A stretch of DNA of 6,666 nucleotides from an uncultured Altererythrobacter sp. (GCA_937950385.1 CALFEA010000019.1:1-6666), one strand, 5' to 3'; shown: positions 1-6,248, numbered from the stretch's first letter. Translations and numbers: made by a program. Notes: a model not told the origin generated them from the sequence alone.

Positions 1-224
1 GGGCAAGGCTCCCGCTTCAGGATTTCATGCTCGACCAATTTGGCCAGCCGATTGGACAGAATATTGCGAGCAATGCCGAGCTCGCTCAGGAATTCCTCGA
101 AATGATGCACTCCGTTGAAGCTGGCGCGCAGGATCATGAAAGACCAGCGTTCGCCCATCACTTCCAACGCTTGCGGCAGGCCGCATTCGATCAGATCGCG
201 CAATGGTTCGCGGATATCATTCAT
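1..224 (-). CDS. HxlR-family winged-helix transcriptional regulator (N-terminal part, runs off the window)
   Basis: The first 74 codons are present; the rest lies beyond the window's left edge. The start ATG (224-222) is preceded by an AAGGA-type ribosome binding site about 6 bases away. The protein reads through the classic HxlR core: a conserved cysteine (Cys14) followed by LPQALEVMGERW (16-27), the helix FMILRASFNGVHHFEEF (29-45), and the recognition-helix region GIARNILSNRLAKLVE (50-65), then the start of the wing (LKREP). HxlR proteins are dimeric DNA-binding regulators, often responding to electrophiles or redox stress through a cysteine near this position; whether Cys14 is a sensor here is inference. 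The gene is divergent from the small secreted-protein gene at 387, and the shared gap holds TTGCAACT repeats that are plausible operators for autoregulation and control of the neighbour. Family assignment is secure; the regulated pathway is unknown. Confidence 0.9.
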   Translation of the reverse strand, partial: MNDIREPLRDLIECGLPQALEVMGERWSFMILRASFNGVHHFEEFLSELGIARNILSNRLAKLVEHEILKREPC

Positions 225-290
225 ATTTAGGTCCTTTTCCTGCAACCTATCTAGCGGGCTTTTCACAAAAATCAAAATATTTCAGTTTTT

Positions 291-352
291 AGTTGCAACT
301 TAAAATCTATCAAACTAGGTAGTGATTCGCAACTGGTTGTGTTTTGCAACTG
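291..352. promoter_or_regulatory. Candidate operator cluster: palindrome AGTTGCAACT plus GCAACT repeats
   Basis: In the AT-rich gap between the divergent HxlR and secreted-protein genes, a perfect 10-bp palindrome (AGTTGCAACT, 291-300) is followed by further GCAACT copies at 329-334 and 346-351. A weaker match, CAAACT, lies at 311-316. Element starts fall about 16-18 bases apart. CAAC and GTTG arms also face each other at 330-339 (CAACTGGTTG). Repeated and palindromic elements beside a divergently transcribed regulator gene are typical of autoregulatory operators; that the HxlR protein binds here is inference. No convincing -35/-10 pair could be assigned for either gene. Confidence 0.5.
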
Positions 353-386
353 ATATTCCCCAACGCTCCTCTTGAAAAGGACAGAT

Positions 387-728
387 ATGATGACCCTCTC
401 CCCTACTCTTACTGGCCGCGCTGTTATCTTCGTTATGGCATTGTTTTACACCGCCCTCACATTCGGCGTGGCGGTTACTCCTGCTCAGGCCAAGAATAGC
501 GGCCCCTATTACACCGCAGAATTGGCCGAAGCCGCCAAGGATGACCGCGTTGTCGCCCGCGGCGTTGCATGGAAATGCACCGGCACATCATGCCGCGCTG
601 GCAAAGGCAATTCGCGCGCGATCAATATTTGCCGCGGCCTGCACCGCAAGTTTGGCGAAGTGAAGAGCTTTACTGCCAAGGGCGAAGCATTGCCTGCTGA
701 CAAGCTAGCGAAGTGCAACGGCAAGTAA
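387..728 (+). CDS. Small secreted four-cysteine protein, CC_3452-like
   Basis: A 113-residue protein. An in-frame TTG at 372 would add five residues, but the AAGGA at 377-381 sits 5 bases before ATG 387 (8 before the adjacent ATG 390), so an ATG start is preferred. Residues 1-35 form a Sec-type signal peptide with a hydrophobic core (about 12-30) ending in TPAQA, with cleavage likely after Ala35. The mature part of about 78 residues starts near GPYYTAELAEAA, then has VAWKCTGTSC (Cys64, Cys69), Cys82 in NICRGL, a GEVKSFTAKGEAL stretch, and Cys110 near the C-terminus. Four cysteines in an exported protein would allow two disulfides. The pattern matches my recollection of the alphaproteobacterial CC_3452 family, whose function is not known to me. 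It is divergent from the HxlR gene and has its own terminator, so it is probably monocistronic. Confidence 0.8.
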   Translation: MMTLSPTLTGRAVIFVMALFYTALTFGVAVTPAQAKNSGPYYTAELAEAAKDDRVVARGVAWKCTGTSCRAGKGNSRAINICRGLHRKFGEVKSFTAKGEALPADKLAKCNGK

Positions 729-789
729 ACGAAACCCCACCGTTCGCCCCTCTCCACGACTTCTCACAAAGAGGCGAGCGGCCCTTAGC

Positions 790-841
790 GGCCTTCGGCA
801 TTCCCCATCCTTCATGGATACGTGCCGGAGGCCCCTTTTTT
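790..841 (+). terminator. Intrinsic terminator after the secreted-protein gene
   Basis: An 11-bp stem pairs GGCCTTCGGCA (790-800) with TGCCGGAGGCC (823-833), with a single G-U wobble. The 22-base loop contains a small ATCC/GGAT hairpin of its own. A run of six T follows at 836-841. The wobble pair becomes an A-C mismatch, and the T run is lost, when read on the minus strand, so the element favours plus-strand transcription. It also lies 17 bases beyond the end of the convergent HAD gene, which has no obvious terminator of its own. Confidence 0.85.
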
Positions 842-858
842 GTCTGCTGCCAATGGCC

Positions 859-1470
859 TTATTGAATGAGCGCGCGCTCTCGAAGATCGGCCGCTAGCCC
901 TTCAGCCTTAGTAAACAGATGCACCTGCCAGCCCAGCGCGCGTGCACTGGCGATATTGTCGGCATTGTCATCGATGAACAGCATATCAGCTGGCGAATGA
1001 CCAAACCGCACCGCTGCCAGATCGAAAATTGCCCGGTCCGGCTTCACCATTTTCTCCGTTCCTGAGACTACAATATCCGCAAAGTGATCGAATATCGGCA
1101 TAGTTGGACGGAATTGCGTCCAGAACTCATCGCCGAAATTGGTAATGCCAAACAGCGGGACTTCGCGCGCCGCGAGCTGTTCGATCAGCGGCAAAGTGCC
1201 AGGCACGGGCCCTGGGATCGTCTCCAGAAAACGCGATGCATAAGCGTCGATCAGATCGGCATATTGCGGGAATTGCGCCTTTCGCTGAGGCACCATATCG
1301 GCCAGCGCCCGGCCAGCATCATGCTCAAAATGCCATTCCTGCGTCACGACATTGGCAAGGAACCAATCCAACCGGGCCGGATCATCAATCAGCTTTGCAA
1401 ACAAATGCCGCAAATCCCACTGAACGATTACGCGGCCAACATCGAACACCACTGCTTTTACGTCCGTCAT
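859..1470 (-). CDS. HAD-superfamily phosphatase, subfamily IA, YihX-like
   Basis: A 203-residue protein starting at ATG 1470-1468, with AAGGAA (minus strand, 1483-1478) 7 bases upstream. The four HAD motifs are visible: motif I VVFDVGRVIVQWD with nucleophile Asp10; motif II GITNF with Thr110-Asn111; motif III Lys143-Pro144; motif IV FIDDNADNI with Asp167-Asp168. The helical cap lies between residues of about 18 and 90. The usual second aspartate of motif I (DxD) is glycine here (Gly12). The E. coli glucose-1-phosphate phosphatase YihX and its relatives also read DxG, so this is a subfamily trait rather than decay. A cytoplasmic phosphatase acting on a small phosphorylated metabolite is the best guess; the substrate cannot be read from sequence. 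It lies 102 bases downstream of rpmJ and may be co-transcribed with it. Haloacid dehalogenase activity is less likely because motif I differs. Confidence 0.88.
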   Translation of the reverse strand: MTDVKAVVFDVGRVIVQWDLRHLFAKLIDDPARLDWFLANVVTQEWHFEHDAGRALADMVPQRKAQFPQYADLIDAYASRFLETIPGPVPGTLPLIEQLAAREVPLFGITNFGDEFWTQFRPTMPIFDHFADIVVSGTEKMVKPDRAIFDLAAVRFGHSPADMLFIDDNADNIASARALGWQVHLFTKAEGLAADLRERALIQ

Positions 1471-1498
1471 AAAGCCATTCCTTCAAAAGCAAACGGCC

Positions 1499-1556
1499 CG
1501 CACTCCGTTAGGAGGCGAGCCATTTTGCATCGGATCTGCCCAAAAAGCAGCATCCG
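1499..1556 (-). other. Two hairpins between rpmJ and the HAD gene
   Basis: On the minus strand two stems follow each other in the gap. The first (1556-1531) pairs CGGAT with ATCCG and CTGC with GCAG, with one bulged G and a 7-base T/G-rich loop. The second (1517-1499) pairs CGCCTCC with GGAGTGCG around TAAC, with one bulged T. Neither is followed by a continuous T run, only GTTTGCTTTT a few bases after the second. They may act as a weak terminator, attenuator or processing site between rpmJ and the HAD gene. Confidence 0.35.
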
Positions 1557-1572
1557 CGAATATGCGTCTCAA

Positions 1573-1698
1573 TTAGCCCTGACGAGCTTTGAAACGGCGA
1601 TTCGTTTTATTGATGACATAAGTCCGGCCGCGGCGACGAATCACTCGGCAATCGCGGTGGCGGTTTTTCAGCGACTTAAGGCTGTTGCGGATCTTCAT
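1573..1698 (-). CDS. rpmJ: 50S ribosomal protein L36 (zinc-independent form)
   Basis: A 41-residue, strongly basic protein starting [20 protein letters not shown] and ending NRRFKARQG. The open frame extends 20 codons further upstream, but that extension does not resemble L36 and crosses a terminator hairpin; the start at 1698-1696 is the conserved one. L36 is a small component of the large ribosomal subunit. Classical L36 binds zinc through three cysteines and a histidine; here only Cys17 remains, so this is the zinc-independent type, which is the usual chromosomal form in alphaproteobacteria. The ribosome binding site is modest (GGA about 9 bases upstream). The gene follows galE on the same strand, but a terminator-like hairpin lies just 24 bases before the start. 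The HAD gene follows. Confidence 0.95.
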   Translation of the reverse strand: MKIRNSLKSLKNRHRDCRVIRRRGRTYVINKTNRRFKARQG

Positions 1699-1722
1699 GG
1701 CGTAAATTCCGAATGTTTGGGC

Positions 1723-1753
1723 AAATAAAAAACGCCGGAAGTGCATCCAGCGT
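1723..1753 (-). terminator. Intrinsic terminator between galE and rpmJ
   Basis: Read on the minus strand, ACGCTGGA (1753-1746) pairs with TCCGGCGT (1739-1732) with one U-G wobble, around a 6-base loop. The stem runs directly into six T followed by ATTT (1732-1723). This is a canonical rho-independent terminator for galE, whose stop codon is 57 bases upstream. Because it ends only 24 bases before the rpmJ ATG, any rpmJ promoter that is not buried in it must lie upstream of it, which would place the hairpin in the rpmJ leader. Confidence 0.8.
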
Positions 1754-1769
1754 CGCAAAATCTAGGGGC

Positions 1770-1798
1770 TAGCTAGTCATCATGCGGGCAAAGGTCAA
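1770..1798 (-). promoter_or_regulatory. Possible rpmJ promoter (weak match)
   Basis: On the minus strand TTGACC (1798-1793) matches a sigma-70 -35 element well. It is followed 17 bases later by TAGCTA (1775-1770), a poor -10 match. It lies just past the galE stop and would give an rpmJ leader of roughly 65 bases containing the terminator-like hairpin. The -35 match and its position are what is seen; activity is inference. Confidence 0.3.
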
Positions 1799-1810
1799 CC
1801 AATTTGGCAA

Positions 1811-2821
1811 TCATTCTTGCCGCAAATCGGTCAATTTGCGCTCCCACGCCAAAGCATGCTCAATAATCAGGTCGAGCGCTTCATATTGCGGCTGCCACGG
1901 CACAGTGGCGCGAATCAGTGATGGGTCAGAAATGAGCGATGCTGGATCGCCTGCTCTGCGCCCTTCCAATTGGCGCGTAATCGGATTGTTGGTGATCCGG
2001 TCAACTGCGTCCAAAACCTCCAAAACCGAAAAACCGCGCCCATAACCTGCATTCATTGTCAGCGAGCGCTTGGGCTGATCCATCAGCGCCTCCAGCGTCA
2101 GCACATGCGCCGCTGCCAGATCGCTGACATGGATATAGTCGCGCACGCCCGTACCATCATGCGTATCGAAATCGGTTCCAAACACGCTGACCGCCTCGCG
2201 CTTGCCCAAAGCCGCCTCGATCGCAACCTTGATCAAATGTGTGGCCCCGGCGGTGGATTGCCCGCTGCGCGCCTGCGGATCAGCGCCCGCAACGTTGAAA
2301 TAGCGCAATGCGCCAAAGTTCATCGGATGCGCTGCGGCGACATCCCCGAGCATTTGCTCCGTCATCAATTTCGACCAACCATAAGGGTTGATCGGTTTTT
2401 GCGGGGTGTCCTCTGTCACCGTTTCAACATCGGGCACGCCGTAAGTGGCAGCGGTGGATGAGAAGATGAAATGCCCAACGCCCGCCTTTACCGCTGCATC
2501 AATTAAGCTGCGGCTTTTGGCGGTGTTATTGTGATAATATTTAAGCGGGTCAGAAACCGATTCCGGCACAACCACAGAGCCTGCAAAATGCATAATCGCG
2601 GCAGTGTTCTGCTCTTTGAAGATGCGCGCCATCAGCTCGCCATCTTCAATGTCGCCCTCGTAAAAGGCGACCCCTTCAGGCACCGCAAAACGGAAACCGG
2701 TCACCAAATTGTCGACCACTGCAACAGGCCAGCCTGCGTCCAGCAAGGCAAGTACAGCATGGCTGCCGATATATCCGGCGCCGCCAGTAACCAGAACGGG
2801 TTTGCGTAATGTGTCAGTCAT
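1811..2821 (-). CDS. galE: UDP-glucose 4-epimerase
   Basis: A 336-residue protein, close to the usual GalE length of about 338. It interconverts UDP-glucose and UDP-galactose in the cytoplasm using tightly bound NAD, feeding the Leloir pathway and surface-polysaccharide synthesis. Visible signatures are the Rossmann motif VTGGAGYIGSH (11-21), the SSTAATYG segment (121-128) with the catalytic Ser/Thr, the active-site pair Tyr147 and Lys151 in NPYGWSK, RYFNVAGAD (173-181), DGTGVRDYIHV (222-232), and the sugar-nucleotide-binding GRRAGDPA (287-294). The frame stays open to a TTG at 2860, but the ATG at 2821-2819 begins right before the conserved N-terminus and is preferred; the ribosome binding site is weak (AGG about 7 bases upstream). 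It is divergent from the lipoprotein gene, with a large inverted repeat just upstream. No other Leloir gene is visible. Confidence 0.96.
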   Translation of the reverse strand: MTDTLRKPVLVTGGAGYIGSHAVLALLDAGWPVAVVDNLVTGFRFAVPEGVAFYEGDIEDGELMARIFKEQNTAAIMHFAGSVVVPESVSDPLKYYHNNTAKSRSLIDAAVKAGVGHFIFSSTAATYGVPDVETVTEDTPQKPINPYGWSKLMTEQMLGDVAAAHPMNFGALRYFNVAGADPQARSGQSTAGATHLIKVAIEAALGKREAVSVFGTDFDTHDGTGVRDYIHVSDLAAAHVLTLEALMDQPKRSLTMNAGYGRGFSVLEVLDAVDRITNNPITRQLEGRRAGDPASLISDPSLIRATVPWQPQYEALDLIIEHALAWERKLTDLRQE

Positions 2822-2838
2822 AATGGGCCTGCTAGCGA

Positions 2839-2886
2839 AATTTGCTTGAAAAAGCGTCAAAGAAACTTGCGCTTTTTAAGCAAATT
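2839..2886. repeat. Large inverted repeat upstream of galE
   Basis: AATTTGCTTGAAAAAGCG (2839-2856) and CGCTTTTTAAGCAAATT (2870-2886) are exact reverse complements apart from one extra G at 2848, giving 17 base pairs. The 13-base spacer can continue the fold with four more pairs (CAA and G against C and TTG) around an AAA loop. It lies 17 bases upstream of the galE start and 84 bases upstream of the lipoprotein gene. No plus-strand gene precedes it, and no U run follows it in the galE direction, so it does not look like a terminator. Operator, cruciform or 5'-leader hairpin are possible roles. Confidence 0.85.
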
Positions 2887-2970
2887 AACGGCTTTTATCA
2901 CACGTCCAATGGGGTTTCTGGCAAGGATGTACCTAATGGGCTAAGAGCGATGTCACAAAGGAGCTGAAAT

Positions 2971-3627
2971 ATGCGCAAATTCTCAACGAAATTCCTCGCC
3001 ATTGCAGCGGCCAGCACATTGGGAGCAGGCCTCGGCGGATGCGCGACAATCGCCCCGCCCAGCGCGGTCGAAGTCACACGTTTTCATGATGCTGCGGGCT
3101 TGGCAGCAGGCACGCAGACAGCCGAGCAGCGCACCGTCTTTATTGCCAGTGCACCGACCTTGGGAACGCAAAACTCTGGCTCAGACAGCGCGGAAATGGC
3201 CAGCTTCAAACGAGCCGTTGCCGCCGAATTGGCGCAGCTCGGCTATACCGAAAGCGCGCGCGCTGATGCGGCCTATATTGCGCAGGTCAGCCTCGACCGC
3301 TTTACGACTGGCGAAGAACGCCGCCGCCGTAGCCCGGTTAGCGTGGGCGTAGGCGGATCGACTGGCTCCTATGGATCAGGCGTGGGCCTTGGCATTGGGA
3401 TCAATCTGGGCGGCAATAAAAGCAGCGTCCGGCTCGGCACTGAGCTTGCAGTTATGCTCAAAAGCGTCGCGACCAGCCAAACCGTTTGGGAAGGCCGCGC
3501 CAATTGGGATGTCGCCCGCGATAGCGAGCTTGCCGCGCCTAATGCCAATGCGCCGATCATCGCAAACGCCTTGTTTTCCGAGTTCCCGGGAGGCAATGGT
3601 GAGACGGTGAAAATAAGGGCCGATTAA
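2971..3627 (+). CDS. Putative outer-membrane lipoprotein, DUF4136-like
   Basis: A 218-residue protein with an excellent AAGGAG ribosome binding site 7 bases before the ATG. Residues 1-23 are a lipoprotein signal peptide (positive MRKFSTK, hydrophobic core, then the lipobox LGGC), so Cys24 would be lipidated. An Ala follows at +2, favouring outer-membrane sorting rather than inner-membrane retention. The mature part has a conserved-looking region ([13 protein letters not shown] at 38-50; [17 protein letters not shown] at 79-95; [14 protein letters not shown] at 98-111), then an Arg cluster (117-120), a Gly/Ser/Val-rich stretch (124-149), and a final strand segment ([20 protein letters not shown]). 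This order resembles DUF4136 lipoproteins, whose function is unknown. It is the first gene of a plus-strand cluster, with 25 bases to the next. The DUF4136 call is moderate; lipoprotein status is firm. Confidence 0.8.
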   Translation: MRKFSTKFLAIAAASTLGAGLGGCATIAPPSAVEVTRFHDAAGLAAGTQTAEQRTVFIASAPTLGTQNSGSDSAEMASFKRAVAAELAQLGYTESARADAAYIAQVSLDRFTTGEERRRRSPVSVGVGGSTGSYGSGVGLGIGINLGGNKSSVRLGTELAVMLKSVATSQTVWEGRANWDVARDSELAAPNANAPIIANALFSEFPGGNGETVKIRAD

Positions 3628-3652
3628 AGAGCCCAATACAAAAGGGACACGC

Positions 3653-4792
3653 GTGACACTCATTTCAATCGACGCTGGTTTTGACAGCGGCAATATCGAA
3701 GTCTTGGACATTGACGGCGCGCGCGCATCGCTCGCAATTCGCAAAGATCACAATTCCGAATTTGCCCAATGGTTTCACTTCCGTGTGACAGGCGCAGCGG
3801 GCGAAAAACTCACTTTGAAAATCACAGGCCTATCGGGCTCTGCATTCCCCGGCGGTTGGCCCAATTATAATGCCTGCGTCTCTGAAGACCGCGAATTTTG
3901 GGCGCGGGCGGACAGTTCCTATGATGCAGAAGAGCATGATGGCACGCTGACGATCCGTTATACCCCCGCCAGCAATATCGCATATTTTGCTTATTTTGCG
4001 CCTTATTCAATCGATCGTCATCATGATCTGGTGGCCGAGACCGCCTCATCTGAAGGCGTGGAGTTGACCAAGCTGACAGACACTTTGGATGGTCAGCCGC
4101 TGGACATGCTGCAAATGGGAGAGGGCGACAAACAGGTCTGGCTCTATGCCCGGCAACACCCCGGCGAAACACAGGCGGAATGGTGGATGGAAGGGGTGCT
4201 GGAATGCCTCACCGATCCCACTGATCCAGTGGCACGGGCCCTGCGCGCAGCTTGCCGCTTTCACATCGTGCCCAATTGCAATCCTGATGGCTCTGCGCGC
4301 GGGCATTTGCGCACCAATGCGGTGGGCACAAATCTCAACCGTGAATGGGCCGAACCCAGCGCCGAAAAGTCGCCCGAAGTGCTCGCAATCCGTGCAAAGA
4401 TGGATGAGACCGGAGTGGATTTTGCCATCGATGCCCATGGCGATGAAGCGATCCCGGCTGTGTTTTTGGCAGGCTTTGAAGGCATCCCCAGCTGGACCGA
4501 TACTTTGGGTGATCAGTTCTATTCGTACCAAGCGATCCTTAGCCGGCGCACCCCCGATTTCCAGACCAAATTGGGCTATCCCAAAGCGCCTGCAGGCCGC
4601 GCGAATCTCGGTATTAGCACCAATCAAGTGGCGGAGCGCTATGGCGCTTGCGCGATGACTTTGGAAATGCCTTACAAAGATTTGGCCGATGCGCCTGAAC
4701 CAGAGCAAGGCTGGTCACCAGAACGCTGCAAACTCTTGGGCCGCGATTGCATGGCGGCGCTGTTAGAATGGCTGGAGACGCAGGAGGGTTGA
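3653..4792 (+). CDS. M14-family zinc carboxypeptidase, cytosolic carboxypeptidase (CCP/AGBL-like)
   Basis: A 379-residue protein starting at GTG, with AAGGGA 5 bases upstream and no suitable ATG nearby. It has no signal peptide, so it is probably cytoplasmic. Residues of about 1-125 form the beta-rich N-terminal domain typical of CCPs ([16 protein letters not shown] at 38-53; [15 protein letters not shown] at 69-83). The M14 catalytic domain follows with zinc ligands His169 and Glu172 in ARQHPGE, NPDG (210-213), NLNREW (227-232; Asn229-Arg230 for the substrate carboxylate), the third ligand His262 in DAHGDE, and catalytic Glu338 in TLEMPYK. All catalytic residues are intact. Eukaryotic CCPs trim glutamates from tubulin and other proteins; bacterial members are widespread and structures exist, but their natural substrates are not established to my knowledge. 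The following M48 protease gene starts 7 bases after its stop, so the two are almost certainly co-transcribed. Confidence 0.92.
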   Translation: MTLISIDAGFDSGNIEVLDIDGARASLAIRKDHNSEFAQWFHFRVTGAAGEKLTLKITGLSGSAFPGGWPNYNACVSEDREFWARADSSYDAEEHDGTLTIRYTPASNIAYFAYFAPYSIDRHHDLVAETASSEGVELTKLTDTLDGQPLDMLQMGEGDKQVWLYARQHPGETQAEWWMEGVLECLTDPTDPVARALRAACRFHIVPNCNPDGSARGHLRTNAVGTNLNREWAEPSAEKSPEVLAIRAKMDETGVDFAIDAHGDEAIPAVFLAGFEGIPSWTDTLGDQFYSYQAILSRRTPDFQTKLGYPKAPAGRANLGISTNQVAERYGACAMTLEMPYKDLADAPEPEQGWSPERCKLLGRDCMAALLEWLETQEG

Positions 4793-4799
4793 GCGGCGC

Positions 4800-6170
4800 A
4801 TGGCCACCTCGTTTGATCCGCAAGCAGCGATTGCAGAATATGTCGCGCGGCATGAAGCGGAATGCGCCGAATTGCATTGCGCAGCAACTGACGCCAGCCT
4901 CGACATGGCCCTCAACCAAATCGCCTTTCCTGTGGCGGTTCTGGGCGGAGCATTGCTGCTGCACAAACTTGGGTTTTGGCGAAAGGCGTATCTTTTTCTA
5001 ACGCGATGCGGGGACTGGCCAAAGCGCGGGGCAGCGACTTTTGGCGCAGTGGCGATGGCGCTGATGGTAGTGGTGCAATCGCCACTTGAATATTACAATC
5101 GGGTTTGGCTGGGGAAGGTTGACGGCAATATTATTAGATGTTTGGGCGATGATCCGCGCTGCCCAGAGCCTCCGACATTTCTTGACAAAAACCTCAGCTT
5201 TCTCGCAGATCAATTGTGGTGGGCATTGGGTCTGTGCTTGGCTGCCGCCGTTCTTGCGCCTGTCGCAATTTGGTTAAGGCGCCATAATCCGCGCATTGCT
5301 GTGGCCGTTGTAGGCAGCGCAGTTTTTCTATGGATGATCACCCCGAATTATGAAGATTGGCGGGAGACTTATCCCATTTCTCAAGGGCCGCTTTATGATG
5401 ATGTCGCGGTAATCGCGGAACGTGGCGGGATTAGCATGGACCGCGTTTTGGTTGGCAAAAAGATCCATTGGCTCCCTAACATGCATGAAGCGCGGGCCGA
5501 CTGGCATGATGGCGAGACCAAAGCGATAATGAACCAGGGGATGCTGAATATCTTCAGGGCTAACCCTAGGAATAGGTCATACTTTAAACCCTTCACAGCC
5601 GCAGAATTTCGCGCCGTGGCCGCGCATGAAATTGCGCATCTTGAGAAGCGTCACCTTGAATGGCGGTTAGTGGTCTTTGCTCTTGTCGTTATGTGCTTTT
5701 CTGTTCTTGCTGCCGGGCTTGCGGAGAAGCTTGCAGCGCGCAAAATTGAGACCGGTGATGATGACAATGTAAGGCACGCAATATTCTGGCCGAGCTTTTT
5801 GGCGGCCGGTTTTGCGCTGTATTTCGTTGCTCTACCGATCTCTATCAATTTCCACCGCGTGATGGAAAATCAAGCCGATGCTAGAGGCCTAGAATTGGCG
5901 CGTGATCCCGATGGCGCGGCCGAACTTGCGTTGCGTTTTGCAAGGGGAAAACCCCTGGATTGGCCGCGTTGGTATCATACGCTCTACAACACTCATCCCG
6001 ACAGCTTAACGCGCATTACGCGGGCGATGGAATGGAAGGCGCAAAACACGCCTGACGTTTGGAGCGCAACCGGCTGGAGTGGGCCAGTACAAGAACGATA
6101 TGGAGACGAATTTATTCCGCATGAGGGTTGGTCGGAAACGGGTACTGAAACGCAAGATGAGACAGAGTGA
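4800..6170 (+). CDS. M48-family membrane zinc metalloprotease (Ste24/HtpX-like)
   Basis: A 456-residue polytopic protein. The start ATG lies 7 bases after the CCP stop, with AGGAGG (4782-4787) inside the end of the CCP gene at a slightly long 12-base spacing. Hydrophobic segments are at about 41-57, 78-93, 139-159, 166-181, 289-308 and 328-349. The zinc site is HEIAH (His276, Glu277, His280), with the third ligand probably Glu356 in ENQADARGLEL (an ExxxD motif), followed by a conserved-looking THPDSLTRI (398-406). M48 proteases degrade or process membrane proteins. Applying the positive-inside rule (basic loops 58-77 and 160-165 taken as cytoplasmic) places the HExxH domain and the Cys114/Cys121 loop in the periplasm, unlike HtpX; this is inference. 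Arginine codons include 8 AGA/AGG of 31, whereas the adjacent CCP gene has none. The C-terminus is acidic. The substrate is unknown. Confidence 0.9.
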   Translation: MATSFDPQAAIAEYVARHEAECAELHCAATDASLDMALNQIAFPVAVLGGALLLHKLGFWRKAYLFLTRCGDWPKRGAATFGAVAMALMVVVQSPLEYYNRVWLGKVDGNIIRCLGDDPRCPEPPTFLDKNLSFLADQLWWALGLCLAAAVLAPVAIWLRRHNPRIAVAVVGSAVFLWMITPNYEDWRETYPISQGPLYDDVAVIAERGGISMDRVLVGKKIHWLPNMHEARADWHDGETKAIMNQGMLNIFRANPRNRSYFKPFTAAEFRAVAAHEIAHLEKRHLEWRLVVFALVVMCFSVLAAGLAEKLAARKIETGDDDNVRHAIFWPSFLAAGFALYFVALPISINFHRVMENQADARGLELARDPDGAAELALRFARGKPLDWPRWYHTLYNTHPDSLTRITRAMEWKAQNTPDVWSATGWSGPVQERYGDEFIPHEGWSETGTETQDETE

Positions 6171-6248
6171 AACGCTGCTGCTTTACAAAGGTTTACGCCG
6201 CGTTCAGGTGCCGTTGCCAGCCCCGCAATTAGGCCCGTTGAGATGGCG

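Noticed and set aside
1531..1556. Hairpin considered as the rpmJ terminator
   Set aside because: The stem is good but no T run follows it on the minus strand, so it was listed only as a structure of unknown role.
1084..1728. Long plus-strand open frame (214 codons) opposite the HAD gene and rpmJ
   Set aside because: It is antisense to two genes with clear family motifs, spans their intergenic gap, and shows no recognisable domain or ribosome binding site.
1699..1758. Twenty-codon N-terminal extension of rpmJ
   Set aside because: It runs through the terminator hairpin and does not match L36, whose conserved start is MKIR.
1806..1821. GGCAA/TTGCC hairpin over the galE stop codon considered as the galE terminator
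   Set aside because: It has only 5 base pairs and no following T run, whereas the hairpin at 1723-1753 has both a better stem and a T run.
1970..2461. Plus-strand open frame (163 codons) opposite galE
   Set aside because: galE is intact and conserved over the whole stretch; the antisense product resembles no family.
2822..2860. Upstream TTG start extending galE by 13 residues
   Set aside because: The extension would be encoded by one arm of the inverted repeat and lacks GalE similarity; ATG 2821 directly precedes the conserved N-terminus.
4046..4708. Long minus-strand open frame (220 codons) opposite the carboxypeptidase gene
   Set aside because: The plus strand encodes a complete M14 catalytic domain here; the antisense frame has a scrambled His/Arg/Cys-rich composition typical of shadows in GC-rich DNA.
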